This document shows positions 49,166-56,678 of a stretch of DNA of 64,000 nt, one piece after another. Below the pieces are notes generated by a model that saw only the letters and a list, made by a program, of their open reading frames with translations, ran no database searches and was not told the origin of the DNA. Each line of letters begins with the position of its first letter. The stretch's first letter is position 1. The stretch is from Pseudarthrobacter oxydans. Lineage in GTDB: Bacteria > Actinomycetota > Actinomycetes > Actinomycetales > Micrococcaceae. The stretch covers positions 1 through 64,000 of the forward strand of contig NZ_JAUSSN010000008.1 of assembly GCF_030812335.1 (NCBI RefSeq), in the 5' to 3' direction. Both the position numbers and the translations under genes were made by a program.

Positions 49166-49861
49166 ATGACGGATCTGATCGATACAACCGAGATGTATCT
49201 TCGGACCATTCTGGAACTAGAAGAAGAAAACATCGTCGCCCTCCGCGCCCGCATCGCCGAACGGCTGCGCCACTCCGGCCCCACCGTTTCCCAGACCATC
49301 GGCCGGATGGAACGCGACGGGCTGGTGGTTGTTTCCGGCGACCGCCACCTGGAACTGACGGAAACAGGCCGGAAACGTGCCATCGAAGTTATGCGCAAGC
49401 ACCGGCTGGCCGAGCGGCTGCTGGCCGACGTGATCGGGCTCGACTGGGCCTACGTGCATGAGGAAGCCTGCCGCTGGGAACACGTCATGAGTGAGCGGGT
49501 GGAGCGGCGGATCTTCGAACTGCTGAATCATCCCACCGTTTCGCCCTATGGCAACCCGATTCCGGGCCTCGCGGAGCTGGGCGGCCTGCCTTCCCAGCCC
49601 TATGCCGACGGCGTCGTGAACCTGCTGGAGGCCATGGCCGGCTACGGACCGGATTCCCGGATCAGGGTCAATCGGCTCGCCGAACCCATCCAGGTTGAAC
49701 CGGAACTGCTCGTCCAGCTTGATGAGGGCGGCATCCGCCCCGGCGCACTGGTGTCGCTGGAGCGCGTGGGGGAGTACATCTCCGTGCGGGTGCCCGACAT
49801 CGAGGGCGCTTTGGAGCTCCCACCCGAGGTGGCGGCCCACGTTTTTGTTACCGTCGGCTAA
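49166..49861 (+). CDS. ideR: iron-dependent repressor IdeR/DtxR
   Basis: Fe(II)-activated repressor of iron-uptake genes; 231 residues. The winged helix is residues 1-72 (DTTEMYLRTI, ALRARIAERLRHSGPTVSQT) and the dimer/metal domain 73-140. Every IdeR metal ligand is at its standard number: Met10, Cys102, Glu105, His106 (site 2) and His79, Glu83, His98 (site 1), which favours iron rather than the MntR specificity. A C-terminal SH3/FeoA-like domain follows about residue 165 (IQVEPELLVQLDEGGIRPGA). GGAG lies about 10 bases before ATG 49166. Confidence 0.95.
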   Translation: MTDLIDTTEMYLRTILELEEENIVALRARIAERLRHSGPTVSQTIGRMERDGLVVVSGDRHLELTETGRKRAIEVMRKHRLAERLLADVIGLDWAYVHEEACRWEHVMSERVERRIFELLNHPTVSPYGNPIPGLAELGGLPSQPYADGVVNLLEAMAGYGPDSRIRVNRLAEPIQVEPELLVQLDEGGIRPGALVSLERVGEYISVRVPDIEGALELPPEVAAHVFVTVG

Positions 49862-49923
49862 CAGGCCCACACCGGGGCAACTCGTGGGACCTCCCATGAG
49901 ATACGCACAGGTCGATAACGGAT

Positions 49924-49953
49924 TTATCACTGGACGGCTTAATCGCCTATAGT
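49924..49953 (+). promoter_or_regulatory. promoter of the M23-peptidase riboswitch transcript
   Basis: TTATCA (49924-49929), 18 bp, TATAGT (49948-49953), giving a start near 49960, just upstream of the riboswitch. Confidence 0.5.
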
Positions 49954-49999
49954 TGAACACTAGTACCGATACCAAAGCGTTATCTGATCCGAAGCCGAA

Positions 50000-50215
50000 C
50001 TCTGCCAGCGGATCAGTCGCAGAACCACTTTCTGGCAGGGGCGGGGGAACCACTTCCGGCTGTTCAACAGCCTTGGGGTGAAGTCCGTCAGCGGCAAGCA
50101 CACTCCACCGAGGACCTCCTTTATGCCTCTGTGCCTGGATGCTTGCTACGGCGGACCGGGTCTTTGATCTCTCAGACCCGAATCCGACAGCTAACTCCGC
50201 AGGCTCTCCAGAGAG
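50000..50215 (+). promoter_or_regulatory. c-di-AMP riboswitch (ydaO-yuaA class), copy 1
   Basis: Carries the conserved ydaO core blocks in order: TGCCAG/CTGGCA pairing (50003-50036), GCGGGGGAACCA (50041-50052), TTGGGGTGAAG (50073-50083), and CGAATCCGACAGCTAACTCC (50179-50198). It ends about 10 bases before the M23 gene. In actinobacteria this class controls cell-wall hydrolases and is an OFF switch at high c-di-AMP. The 49862-49999 part holds only the promoter. Confidence 0.93.
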
Positions 50216-50224
50216 GAACCGTTT

Positions 50225-51046
50225 TTGACCACCCAGATCGTCAGGGGCCGCCGCCGTGCGACCGGTCCCGCTCCGGAGCCGCGTCCGGCCGTCGCCGTCC
50301 AGGCCGACCGCCCACGTGACGCGCACCGCGATGAGCGGCGGGGCCGCCGAAGTCCGTTCCGCCAGGTAACGGACTTCGCCGCCGCCAGTGGCGTGGGGCA
50401 AAAGGCCGGTATCGCACTAGCCGCCACGGGACTGGTCCTCACCGTCACCGTCCCGGCCACGGGCCCCGTTATGGCCATGGACGCCGGCTCAACCGCCGGA
50501 GCCCTCTCTGCCACGGTCCAGCCGGATGTCACCGCTGCCGAGGCCAAAATTGACTTCAACCGCACCGCCGTCACCACCCAGAGTGACCCGGACGGCAAGC
50601 TCAAGCAGCTGCTGAGCGCCCAGTCGGCCGGCTCCATCACCCGCGCGGCCTCCTCGGGCAGCCTCGGGGCGCCCCTGGGCCAGCTGAAGACGGCGTCGCC
50701 CTTCGGATACCGCGTTAGTCCCATCACCGGCGGCTCGGGGGAGTTCCACCGCGGCCAGGACTACGCCGCCCAGTGCGGCACGGCCGTCCTGGCGGCCGCC
50801 AGCGGCACGGTGACCTTCACGGGATGGCACCCCTACGGCGGCGGAAACCGTGTGGTGATCGACCACGGCAACGGCCTGGAAACCACCTACAACCACTTGT
50901 CCTCCGCCAGCGTCAAGGTGGGCCAGCAGGTCTCCCGCGGCGCTGCCGTGGCGATGAGCGGCACCACCGGCGCCTCCACGGGCTGCCACCTTCACTTCGA
51001 GGTCATGGTCAACGGCGAAGTCGTCGACCCGACCGGCTGGCTCTAA
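50225..51046 (+). CDS. secreted M23-family peptidoglycan endopeptidase
   Basis: Zinc metallopeptidase of the LytM/M23 type that cuts peptidoglycan peptides; 273 residues. A long basic N-terminus (1-58) precedes a signal-type hydrophobic segment (GVGQKAGIALAATGLVLTVT, 56-75). The catalytic domain (about 150-270) has zinc ligands His175 and Asp179 in HRGQD, and HLHFEV with His255/His257. Start is TTG 50225 with GAGAGG upstream. Transcription passes through a c-di-AMP riboswitch, which ties it to envelope and osmotic state. Confidence 0.93.
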   Translation: MTTQIVRGRRRATGPAPEPRPAVAVQADRPRDAHRDERRGRRSPFRQVTDFAAASGVGQKAGIALAATGLVLTVTVPATGPVMAMDAGSTAGALSATVQPDVTAAEAKIDFNRTAVTTQSDPDGKLKQLLSAQSAGSITRAASSGSLGAPLGQLKTASPFGYRVSPITGGSGEFHRGQDYAAQCGTAVLAAASGTVTFTGWHPYGGGNRVVIDHGNGLETTYNHLSSASVKVGQQVSRGAAVAMSGTTGASTGCHLHFEVMVNGEVVDPTGWL

Positions 51047-51102
51047 CAGAGCTGATGGGGCACTCTCGCATTCTTATGACACGCCGTGATCTGAATGTGA
51101 CA

Positions 51103-51130
51103 TTGAGCCCCAACTGCTGTACCGTATGAC
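51103..51130 (+). promoter_or_regulatory. promoter of the second riboswitch transcript
   Basis: TTGAGC (51103-51108), 16 bp, TATGAC (51125-51130). A stem CGCCAACT/AGTTGGCG (51134-51141 with 51149-51156) sits at or just after the predicted start; it could stabilise the 5' end or terminate the M23 transcript. Confidence 0.5.
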
Positions 51131-51173
51131 CTACGCCAACTTTTCCGAAGTTGGCGCTCTTGAGTGGATTGCC

Positions 51174-51352
51174 TAGCTCTGCCACCGCTCAAGGTCCGTT
51201 CGCATGACATCGTCTGGCAGGGGCGGGGGAACCAATTTTGGCCTTCGAAATTGAAGGCCTTGGGGTTAAGTCGCAAAAGCTTCCCAGGAAGCAGCGCGGC
51301 CGGGTGACTCCCATCCGAATCCGACAGCTCACCTCGTAGGCATTGGGAGAGG
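51174..51352 (+). promoter_or_regulatory. c-di-AMP riboswitch (ydaO-yuaA class), copy 2
   Basis: Same core blocks as copy 1: GGCAGGGGCGGGGGAACCAA (51214-51233), TTGGGGTTAAGTC (51260-51272, one change from GGTGAA), and CGAATCCGACAGCTCACC (51317-51334). It ends just before a GGGAGAGG ribosome site. The TGAA to TTAA change in the second block is worth noting for function. Confidence 0.92.
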
Positions 51353-51360
51353 CTACTTTC

Positions 51361-51564
51361 GTGTCTTCACGCCACAATGCTGCGCGTCACCGCGCTTGCG
51401 CGGCTCTTACGAGCCCGCTGAAATCCAACCTCGGCAGTGCCCTTTGTGGCGCCCGAAATGGATCTCACACCGCCGTCTCAATCTCTGCTGAGTCCGGCCC
51501 GCAGGCCATGCACCTGCAAGCAGTTCCCGCTTTTGGCGCGTCTTCGCAGTACACCCTTCGCTAA
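51361..51564 (+). CDS. 67-codon ORF directly after riboswitch 2
   Basis: The GTG start has GGGAGAGG about 9 bases upstream, so it is the first reading frame placed to be controlled by the riboswitch. The product starts SSRHNAARHRACAALTS, resembling the N-terminus of the next protein (TTRANARHRAE), but lacks any catalytic domain and has no clear membrane segment. It could be a small regulatory or leader protein, or the truncated remnant of a paralogous hydrolase. No family recognised. Confidence 0.5.
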   Translation: MSSRHNAARHRACAALTSPLKSNLGSALCGARNGSHTAVSISAESGPQAMHLQAVPAFGASSQYTLR

Positions 51565-51665
51565 GTAACCCATTTCGGGGCGATCCGGCGTACCCCCAAG
51601 ATGCCGGAGCGTCCTCAGCCCGCGCCCAAAAAGCGTGGACCCAGGATCACGAAAGAGAGAACTTA

Positions 51666-52433
51666 ATGACTACTCGTGCAAACGCACGGCACCGCGCCGA
51701 GGTCACCAAGACCAACTCGCTGGCCGTCATTGCCAAGGCCGTCGGCGACAACGCCGGTGGCGTGGGTCGCCAGGCCGCAGTTATCGCTGCTGCCTCCGGC
51801 CTCGTTCTGACCAGCGGTATCGCAGCCAACGCTGCTGAGGCCAACGTTCAGCGCGAGTCCACCTCCGCTTCCACCCTCGAAGTCCAGTCGGCCGCCCCGG
51901 CGACCATCTCGGCCGCTTCGACGATCGCCATCTCCTTCGAGAAGCCGGCCGTCACGACCACGCCGGCTCCCGTCGTCGAGGCCCCGAAGCCTGTTGTGAA
52001 GGTCCAGGAGACTCCCACAGCAAACACGGCCAAGACCGCCAGCACCAAGGTCGGCGCCACCGCAGCCCCGGCCGCCGGCACCGCGGCTCCGACCGTCGCC
52101 AGCGGCATGGGCGCCACGATCGCCGCTGCCGCCTACGCCCAGCTCGGCGTTGGCCAGGACTGCACCGCACTCGCCACGAACTCACTGGCTGCTGCGGGCA
52201 TCAACTACCACGGCTGGCCGGCAGGTTACCTGTCCCTCGGCCGCACCGTGAGCGCCTCCGCTGCCCTGCCGGGCGACCTCGCCTACTACGCGAACGGCGG
52301 ATCGGGCCTGGCCCACATCGCTGTTTACGTCGGCGGCGGCAAGGCCGTCCACGGCGGCTGGAACGGTGGAACCACCTCCCTGCAGAGCGTCAACGTCGGC
52401 TCCGGCCCGGTCTTCATCCGCGTCGGCGGCTAA
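51666..52433 (+). CDS. secreted NlpC/P60-like cell-wall hydrolase
   Basis: Protein of 255 residues. A signal-type N-terminus (GVGRQAAVIAAASGLVLTSG, 32-51, then ANAAEA) resembles that of the M23 protein. A Pro/Ala/Thr-rich linker (95-145) leads to a small NlpC/P60-type papain-fold domain (about 150-255) with candidate Cys166 in GQDCTAL, His217 in AHIAVYVG, and His229. This is shorter than usual and starts TAL rather than SGL after the Cys, so it may be a variant. GAAAGAGAG precedes ATG 51666. Probably governed by the riboswitch about 310 bases upstream. Confidence 0.85.
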   Translation: MTTRANARHRAEVTKTNSLAVIAKAVGDNAGGVGRQAAVIAAASGLVLTSGIAANAAEANVQRESTSASTLEVQSAAPATISAASTIAISFEKPAVTTTPAPVVEAPKPVVKVQETPTANTAKTASTKVGATAAPAAGTAAPTVASGMGATIAAAAYAQLGVGQDCTALATNSLAAAGINYHGWPAGYLSLGRTVSASAALPGDLAYYANGGSGLAHIAVYVGGGKAVHGGWNGGTTSLQSVNVGSGPVFIRVGG

Positions 52434-52455
52434 GACAACAACTGCTAGCAGCACC

Positions 52456-52488
52456 AAGGACCCCTGCCATTCGGCAGGGGTCCTTTGC
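52456..52488 (+). terminator. terminator of the NlpC/P60 transcript
   Basis: 13-bp perfect stem AAGGACCCCTGCC/GGCAGGGGTCCTT (52456-52468 with 52473-52485), ATTC loop, then TG. Confidence 0.9.
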
Positions 52489-52653
52489 GTTGCCGGGACG
52501 TGAACTTCAGCGGATTCGGGCGGGGCCGGCAAAAAAGATTCGGTGAATTGGCATGTCCATGTTTACTCTTGTTTTGTCGATCCATAGCCCGACCATGCAG
52601 AGGGCAGCCGGCCCTCGTGCCCCTGGCGGGTGCGGCCGTGAAGAGGTATGCGG

Positions 52654-53154
52654 ATGCGCACTCTCGTTCTGAATGCTGGATATGAACCGCTGGCGGTTGT
52701 GACCTTCCGCCGGGCGCTCGTCCTTGTGCTGACCGGAAAGGCCAGCGTCGTGGCGGAAGGCGACGATCCCGTCGTCGGGCCGCAGGACGTCCTGGGCCGG
52801 CCCTCGGTGATTCTCTTGAATCGCTACATCAGGCCCCGGTACAACACCGTGACGGCCGTGAGCCGCCGCGGGGTGCTCCGCCGTGACGGACACCGCTGCG
52901 CCTACTGTGGCAAGGCCGCCCACACCATCGATCATGTCCAGCCCAAATCCAGGGGCGGTGCGGATTCCTGGGAAAACCTCGTCGCTGCCTGCCTGCGGTG
53001 CAACAACGCCAAAGGCGACCACACCCCGGGGGAAATGGGGTGGAAGCTCGGCTTCAGCCCCGCGCCGCCGAAGGGCACAACCTGGCAGATCAAGGAACTG
53101 GAGAAGCCGACGCCGGCCTGGGACCCTTTCCTCCTGCCGGAATCCGCTGCCTGA
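52654..53154 (+). CDS. HNH endonuclease
   Basis: Chromosomal HNH nuclease of the common actinobacterial type, 166 residues. An N-terminal domain (RTLVLNAGYEPLAVVTFRRA, VLVLTGKASVV) precedes the HNH domain (about 80-125) with zinc pairs CAYC and CLRC, the HxxxDH core HTIDHVQPKSRGG and CNNAKGD. ATG 52654 is preferred over 52648 because GAAGAGG then sits 7 bases away. It resembles housekeeping members widely conserved in the phylum, not a phage gene. Target unknown. Confidence 0.9.
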   Translation: MRTLVLNAGYEPLAVVTFRRALVLVLTGKASVVAEGDDPVVGPQDVLGRPSVILLNRYIRPRYNTVTAVSRRGVLRRDGHRCAYCGKAAHTIDHVQPKSRGGADSWENLVAACLRCNNAKGDHTPGEMGWKLGFSPAPPKGTTWQIKELEKPTPAWDPFLLPESAA

Positions 53155-53212
53155 CACGGCGTGCCCCGGCCGCTGCGCCAAGGCAGGACCTAATGCCAGT
53201 TAGGCTGGGCCG

Positions 53213-53938
53213 GTGGAATTCGACGCTGTCATTCTGACCGGGGGCCGGTCGTCCCGGCTGGGAGGTGTGCCCAAGTCCGGTCTGATGCACGACGGCGCCA
53301 CCCTCCTGGAGCTCGCCCTGCAGGCCGCGCGCGGGGCGGTGGCCGTCGCCGTCGTCGGGCCCGACCCGGGAACCCTGCCCGAGGGAGTGCTGAGCTGCCG
53401 GGAGGAGCCGGCCTTCGCCGGCCCCGCCGCCGCCGTCGCCGCCGGGATCTCCGCCCTGGAACGGCACCGCAGCCGCGACCCCCGCCACCCTGCCGCGGCA
53501 CCCCTGACCCTGGTCCTCGCCGTCGACATGCCCCGGGCGGACGCCGCCGTCGGAAGACTGCTGGCAGCCGCCGCGGAAGCCCCTCCGGGCGACGGGCTGA
53601 TGGCAGTATCTGCTGACGGCCGCCGGCAGCCCCTGGTCGGCCTATATAGCACGGCTGCGCTACAACGGTGCGTGGCCGACGCCAGGCAGCGCGGCGAGCT
53701 CGACAACGCCTCGATATTCGCCCTTCTTGCTAGGCTGGAGGTGCGGGAAGTCAGCGTCCCCAAGGGATCCACGGATGATGTGGATACTTGGGACGATGCT
53801 TCCGCGTTGGGGGTGACTGGCCCGGTTAACGGCCATGGCTTCGACGGCCATCACCGCGACAGCCATAACCCAGGCCTCCGGCCCGGGGTTCCCCCGCTGA
53901 ACTCGACTTTGGAGGCAAACGGTGAAAAGCCAGGATGA
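53213..53938 (+). CDS. mobA: molybdenum-cofactor guanylyltransferase-like protein
   Basis: Nucleotidyltransferase that attaches GMP to the molybdenum cofactor; 241 residues. The N-terminal nucleotide-binding motif is LTGGRSSRLGGVPKSGL (8-24), with VLAVDMPRAD (the DMP metal site) near residue 104. The C-terminal ~45 residues (GHGFDGHHRDSHNPGLRP) look unconserved. Start GTG 53213. Its end overlaps the DUF6457 gene by 17 bases. First gene of mobA-DUF6457-moeA. Confidence 0.85.
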   Translation: MEFDAVILTGGRSSRLGGVPKSGLMHDGATLLELALQAARGAVAVAVVGPDPGTLPEGVLSCREEPAFAGPAAAVAAGISALERHRSRDPRHPAAAPLTLVLAVDMPRADAAVGRLLAAAAEAPPGDGLMAVSADGRRQPLVGLYSTAALQRCVADARQRGELDNASIFALLARLEVREVSVPKGSTDDVDTWDDASALGVTGPVNGHGFDGHHRDSHNPGLRPGVPPLNSTLEANGEKPG

Positions 53939-54209
53939 AACACTCGAAGACTGGTGCCGTGCCCTGCTTCAGGCCTTGGAACTGGAAGACGTCGAGATTG
54001 ACGTGAACGAGATCCTGGCCCTGGCCGGGGTGGCGGCGCACTCGGTGGTGCGCCCTGCGGCGCCGTTGACAACGTTTATTGCCGGTTTTGCGGCAGGGCT
54101 GGCCTCGGGCTCCGGCCAGGCCACGGATGCCGTCTCGATGCAGGCCGCGATGGGCGTCGCCCGGAAACTGGCCAAGGACTACGCGGCCGACGAAGCCCCC
54201 GGAGCATGA
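53922..54209 (+). CDS. DUF6457 small protein
   Basis: Helical protein of 95 residues: LEDWCRALLQALELEDVEID, then ILALAGVAAHSVVRPAAPLTTFIAGFAAGLA and MQAAMGVARKLAKDY. The pattern matches the DUF6457 family, found with molybdenum-cofactor genes in actinobacteria. GGAGG lies about 9 bases before GTG 53922. Its stop overlaps the moeA ATG (ATGA). A link to cofactor handling is inferred only from this position. Confidence 0.85.
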   Translation: MKSQDETLEDWCRALLQALELEDVEIDVNEILALAGVAAHSVVRPAAPLTTFIAGFAAGLASGSGQATDAVSMQAAMGVARKLAKDYAADEAPGA

Positions 54210-55615
54210 CACCTGCACCCCCTCACGGCAGTCCAGCTGCCGCGGGGGATGAGCCTGCGCCCCATCGGCACCTCGCGCACACCTGGCAGGAAGCCCGGCA
54301 GCTTGCCTTCGACTGCGCGACGCCCATCCCCGCCGCACCCGTGGCCCTTCGCGACGCGCTGGGACGGAAACTCGCCGCCGATGTGGCGGCGCTGGTGGAC
54401 ATGCCGCACTACGCCTCCTCCGCCATGGACGGCTGGGCCGTCAACGGCAGCGGGCCGTGGATCCTGGCCGAACCCGGCCAGCGGCTGGCACCGCACCAGG
54501 CCAGCCCGATCGTCACGGGCGGGCTGATCCCTCCCGGAGCGAAGGCCGTGCTGCGCAGCGAAAGCGGCACTATTGCAGCCGACGAGGACGGGCTGCCGCT
54601 CCTGCAGCTCGGCGGCGGAGCGAAGCCCGGCGAGCCCCGAAACGGCGAGCACATCCGGAAAGCCGCGGAGGAAGCCGCCGCCGGAGAAGTGCTGATCAAG
54701 GGCGGCACCGTGCTCAACCCCGCCCATCTGGCCCTCGCGGCCCTCGCCGGCCACGACACTCTGCCGGTCCTGGGCAAGCCCGTCGTCCGGCTGGTGTTCA
54801 CCGGCTCGGAAGTGGTCACGGCCGGGATCCCCCGGCCGGGGGAGGTGCGCGACACCTTCGGTCCCCAGCTCGCCGGCGTCGTGGAAATGCTCGGCGGGAT
54901 CTGTGCCGGCGAAACGAAAATCGGCGACAGCTACGCTGAATGGCTCACCGCGCTCGAGGACACCGACCCGGCGGCCGAACCCGCGGCTGCCGATGGGCCG
55001 CAGCCGCCCGTCCGGTCCCGCGCCGAACCGTTGCCCGCCGACGTCGTCATCACCACCGGCGGCACCGGCCGGTCCGGGACCGACCACCTGCGCCGTTCCG
55101 TGGCCGAACTCGGCGGGCGGCTGCTGATCGACGGCATCGCGATGCGTCCCGGCCATCCGGCCGTGCTCGCCGAACTGCCGGACGGCAGGTTCATCATCGG
55201 GCTGCCGGGCAACCCGCTCGCGGCCATGATGGCACTGTCCACCCTCGGCGCCCCGCTCCTGGCGGCGCTGGGGCACCGGGCCCCGCCGCCGGTCACCGAG
55301 GTGCCCTGCGGCTCCATGATCGACCCTGACCCCGGCCGGACCCGGCTGATGCCCTTCCGGCTCCTCTACGGCATGGCGTCTCCGGCGCAGCATACCGGGC
55401 CGGGAATGATGCGCGGGCTGGCCGCGGCCGACGGCGTCCTGGTGGTCCCGCCGCACGGAGTCCAGCTGGGGGAATCCGTCCCGGCCTTCACCCTTCCCTG
55501 GGGCACGCCCCTGCCGGAGCCGGCGGCACCCAAAGACAAGCCCGCCCCCAAACGGCCCGCCCGGAAGCCCTCCGGGACCGGCGGGCCCGTGGACTGGAGC
55601 GAACTGCTGGGGTAG
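54206..55615 (+). CDS. moeA: molybdopterin molybdenumtransferase MoeA
   Basis: Inserts molybdate into adenylylated molybdopterin; 469 residues, slightly longer than usual. Visible are DMPHYASSAMDGWAV (about 65-79), VTGGLIPPGAKAVLRSE, the MogA-like domain with FTGSEVV and TTGGTGRSGTDH, and LPGNPLAAMMAL. An insertion around residues 250-275 (Ala/Pro-rich) and a Pro/Lys-rich C-terminal tail (KDKPAPKRPARKP) are unusual. Coupled to the upstream gene by a 4-base overlap. Confidence 0.94.
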   Translation: MTPAPPHGSPAAAGDEPAPHRHLAHTWQEARQLAFDCATPIPAAPVALRDALGRKLAADVAALVDMPHYASSAMDGWAVNGSGPWILAEPGQRLAPHQASPIVTGGLIPPGAKAVLRSESGTIAADEDGLPLLQLGGGAKPGEPRNGEHIRKAAEEAAAGEVLIKGGTVLNPAHLALAALAGHDTLPVLGKPVVRLVFTGSEVVTAGIPRPGEVRDTFGPQLAGVVEMLGGICAGETKIGDSYAEWLTALEDTDPAAEPAAADGPQPPVRSRAEPLPADVVITTGGTGRSGTDHLRRSVAELGGRLLIDGIAMRPGHPAVLAELPDGRFIIGLPGNPLAAMMALSTLGAPLLAALGHRAPPPVTEVPCGSMIDPDPGRTRLMPFRLLYGMASPAQHTGPGMMRGLAAADGVLVVPPHGVQLGESVPAFTLPWGTPLPEPAAPKDKPAPKRPARKPSGTGGPVDWSELLG

Positions 55616-55703
55616 CACCCGGTCTTGAACCCGGTTTTGAACCCGCGCTGGCCACCCGGCCCAGCGCTTGCCATGATGGAGTTATGTTGGTTAGGAGTAC
55701 CTG

Positions 55704-56585
55704 ATGGGTCGCGTCACGCAGCGCCGCAAGGTGCACAAATATGTCCTGGACGGGTCCCCCCAGGCCCTCGAATTCCCGGTCCGGCACCGGGAGGACGTGC
55801 TCGCCGTGGAGGAGCCGCTGGAGATCCGGATCGGGAGCCTGTCGTTTTCCGTCACCATGCGGACACCGGGGAACGACTTTGACCTCGTGGCGGGCTTCCT
55901 CGTCTCCGAGGGCGTCATCTGGAGCCCCGACCAGCTCGTCTCGCTGCGGTTCTGCGCCGGGGAAGACGAGGACGGCGTCCAGACGTTCAACGTGGTGGAA
56001 GCCCAGCTGAGGCCCGACGTCGTCCGCCCGGACACCGGCCGGAACGTGTACACCTCCAGCTCGTGCGGCATCTGCGGCACGGATTCCATCGAGGCCGTGC
56101 ACAAGTCCTCGCATTTCAGCCCCGCCGATGACCCGCTGACGGTGCCCGTGGCCACGCTCGCGGCTCTGCCGGACCGGCTGCGGGAAGCCCAGGCCGTCTT
56201 CGACGTCACCGGCGGCGTGCACGCCGCCGGCCTGTTCCGGATAGCCGAGGACGGCTCCGTGGAACTGCTGTGCCTGCGCGAGGACGTGGGGCGCCACAAC
56301 GCCGTGGACAAGGTGGTCGGCTGGGCCCTCCGCGAGGGCATGCTCCCGCTGCGCGGAACCGTGCTCCAGGTCTCCGGCCGGGCATCGTTCGAACTGGTGC
56401 AGAAGGCCGCCCTGGCCGGCATTCCCGTCCTCGCCGCGGTCAGCGCGCCGTCGAGCCTGGCAGTCGAGCTGGCCGAGGCCAGCGGCATGACGCTGGCCGG
56501 ATTCAGCCGCGGCACGTCGCTGAACGTCTATGCCGGAGCCCGCCGTGTGAGCGTGCCCGTGGGCTTGGCGGATAGCGTCCGCTGA
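55704..56585 (+). CDS. fdhD: formate dehydrogenase sulfurtransferase FdhD
   Basis: Transfers sulfur from a cysteine desulfurase to the molybdenum cofactor of formate dehydrogenase; 293 residues. The essential CGxC is Cys121-Cys124 (SSSCGICGTDS), with GFLVSEGVI and the C-terminal GRASFELVQKAALAGIPVLAAVSAPSS-type cofactor-binding region seen in shorter pieces (SGRASFELV, GMTLAGFSRG). Separate from moeA by 88 bases but same strand and pathway. No formate dehydrogenase genes are in the window. Confidence 0.95.
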   Translation: MGRVTQRRKVHKYVLDGSPQALEFPVRHREDVLAVEEPLEIRIGSLSFSVTMRTPGNDFDLVAGFLVSEGVIWSPDQLVSLRFCAGEDEDGVQTFNVVEAQLRPDVVRPDTGRNVYTSSSCGICGTDSIEAVHKSSHFSPADDPLTVPVATLAALPDRLREAQAVFDVTGGVHAAGLFRIAEDGSVELLCLREDVGRHNAVDKVVGWALREGMLPLRGTVLQVSGRASFELVQKAALAGIPVLAAVSAPSSLAVELAEASGMTLAGFSRGTSLNVYAGARRVSVPVGLADSVR

Positions 56586-56678
56586 CAGCCACTTGGCTCG
56601 GGGGCCAGCGGCGCAGTAAGTTTTATCCATCGACTGGATGCAATTCAGCGTCATCCACGCAGCGCTAAGAGGATCACA

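Noticed and set aside
53189-53204. CCTAA-N6-TTAGG palindrome before mobA, reminiscent of an iron-box half
   Set aside because: Too short and lacks the rest of the DtxR/IdeR consensus; probably chance.
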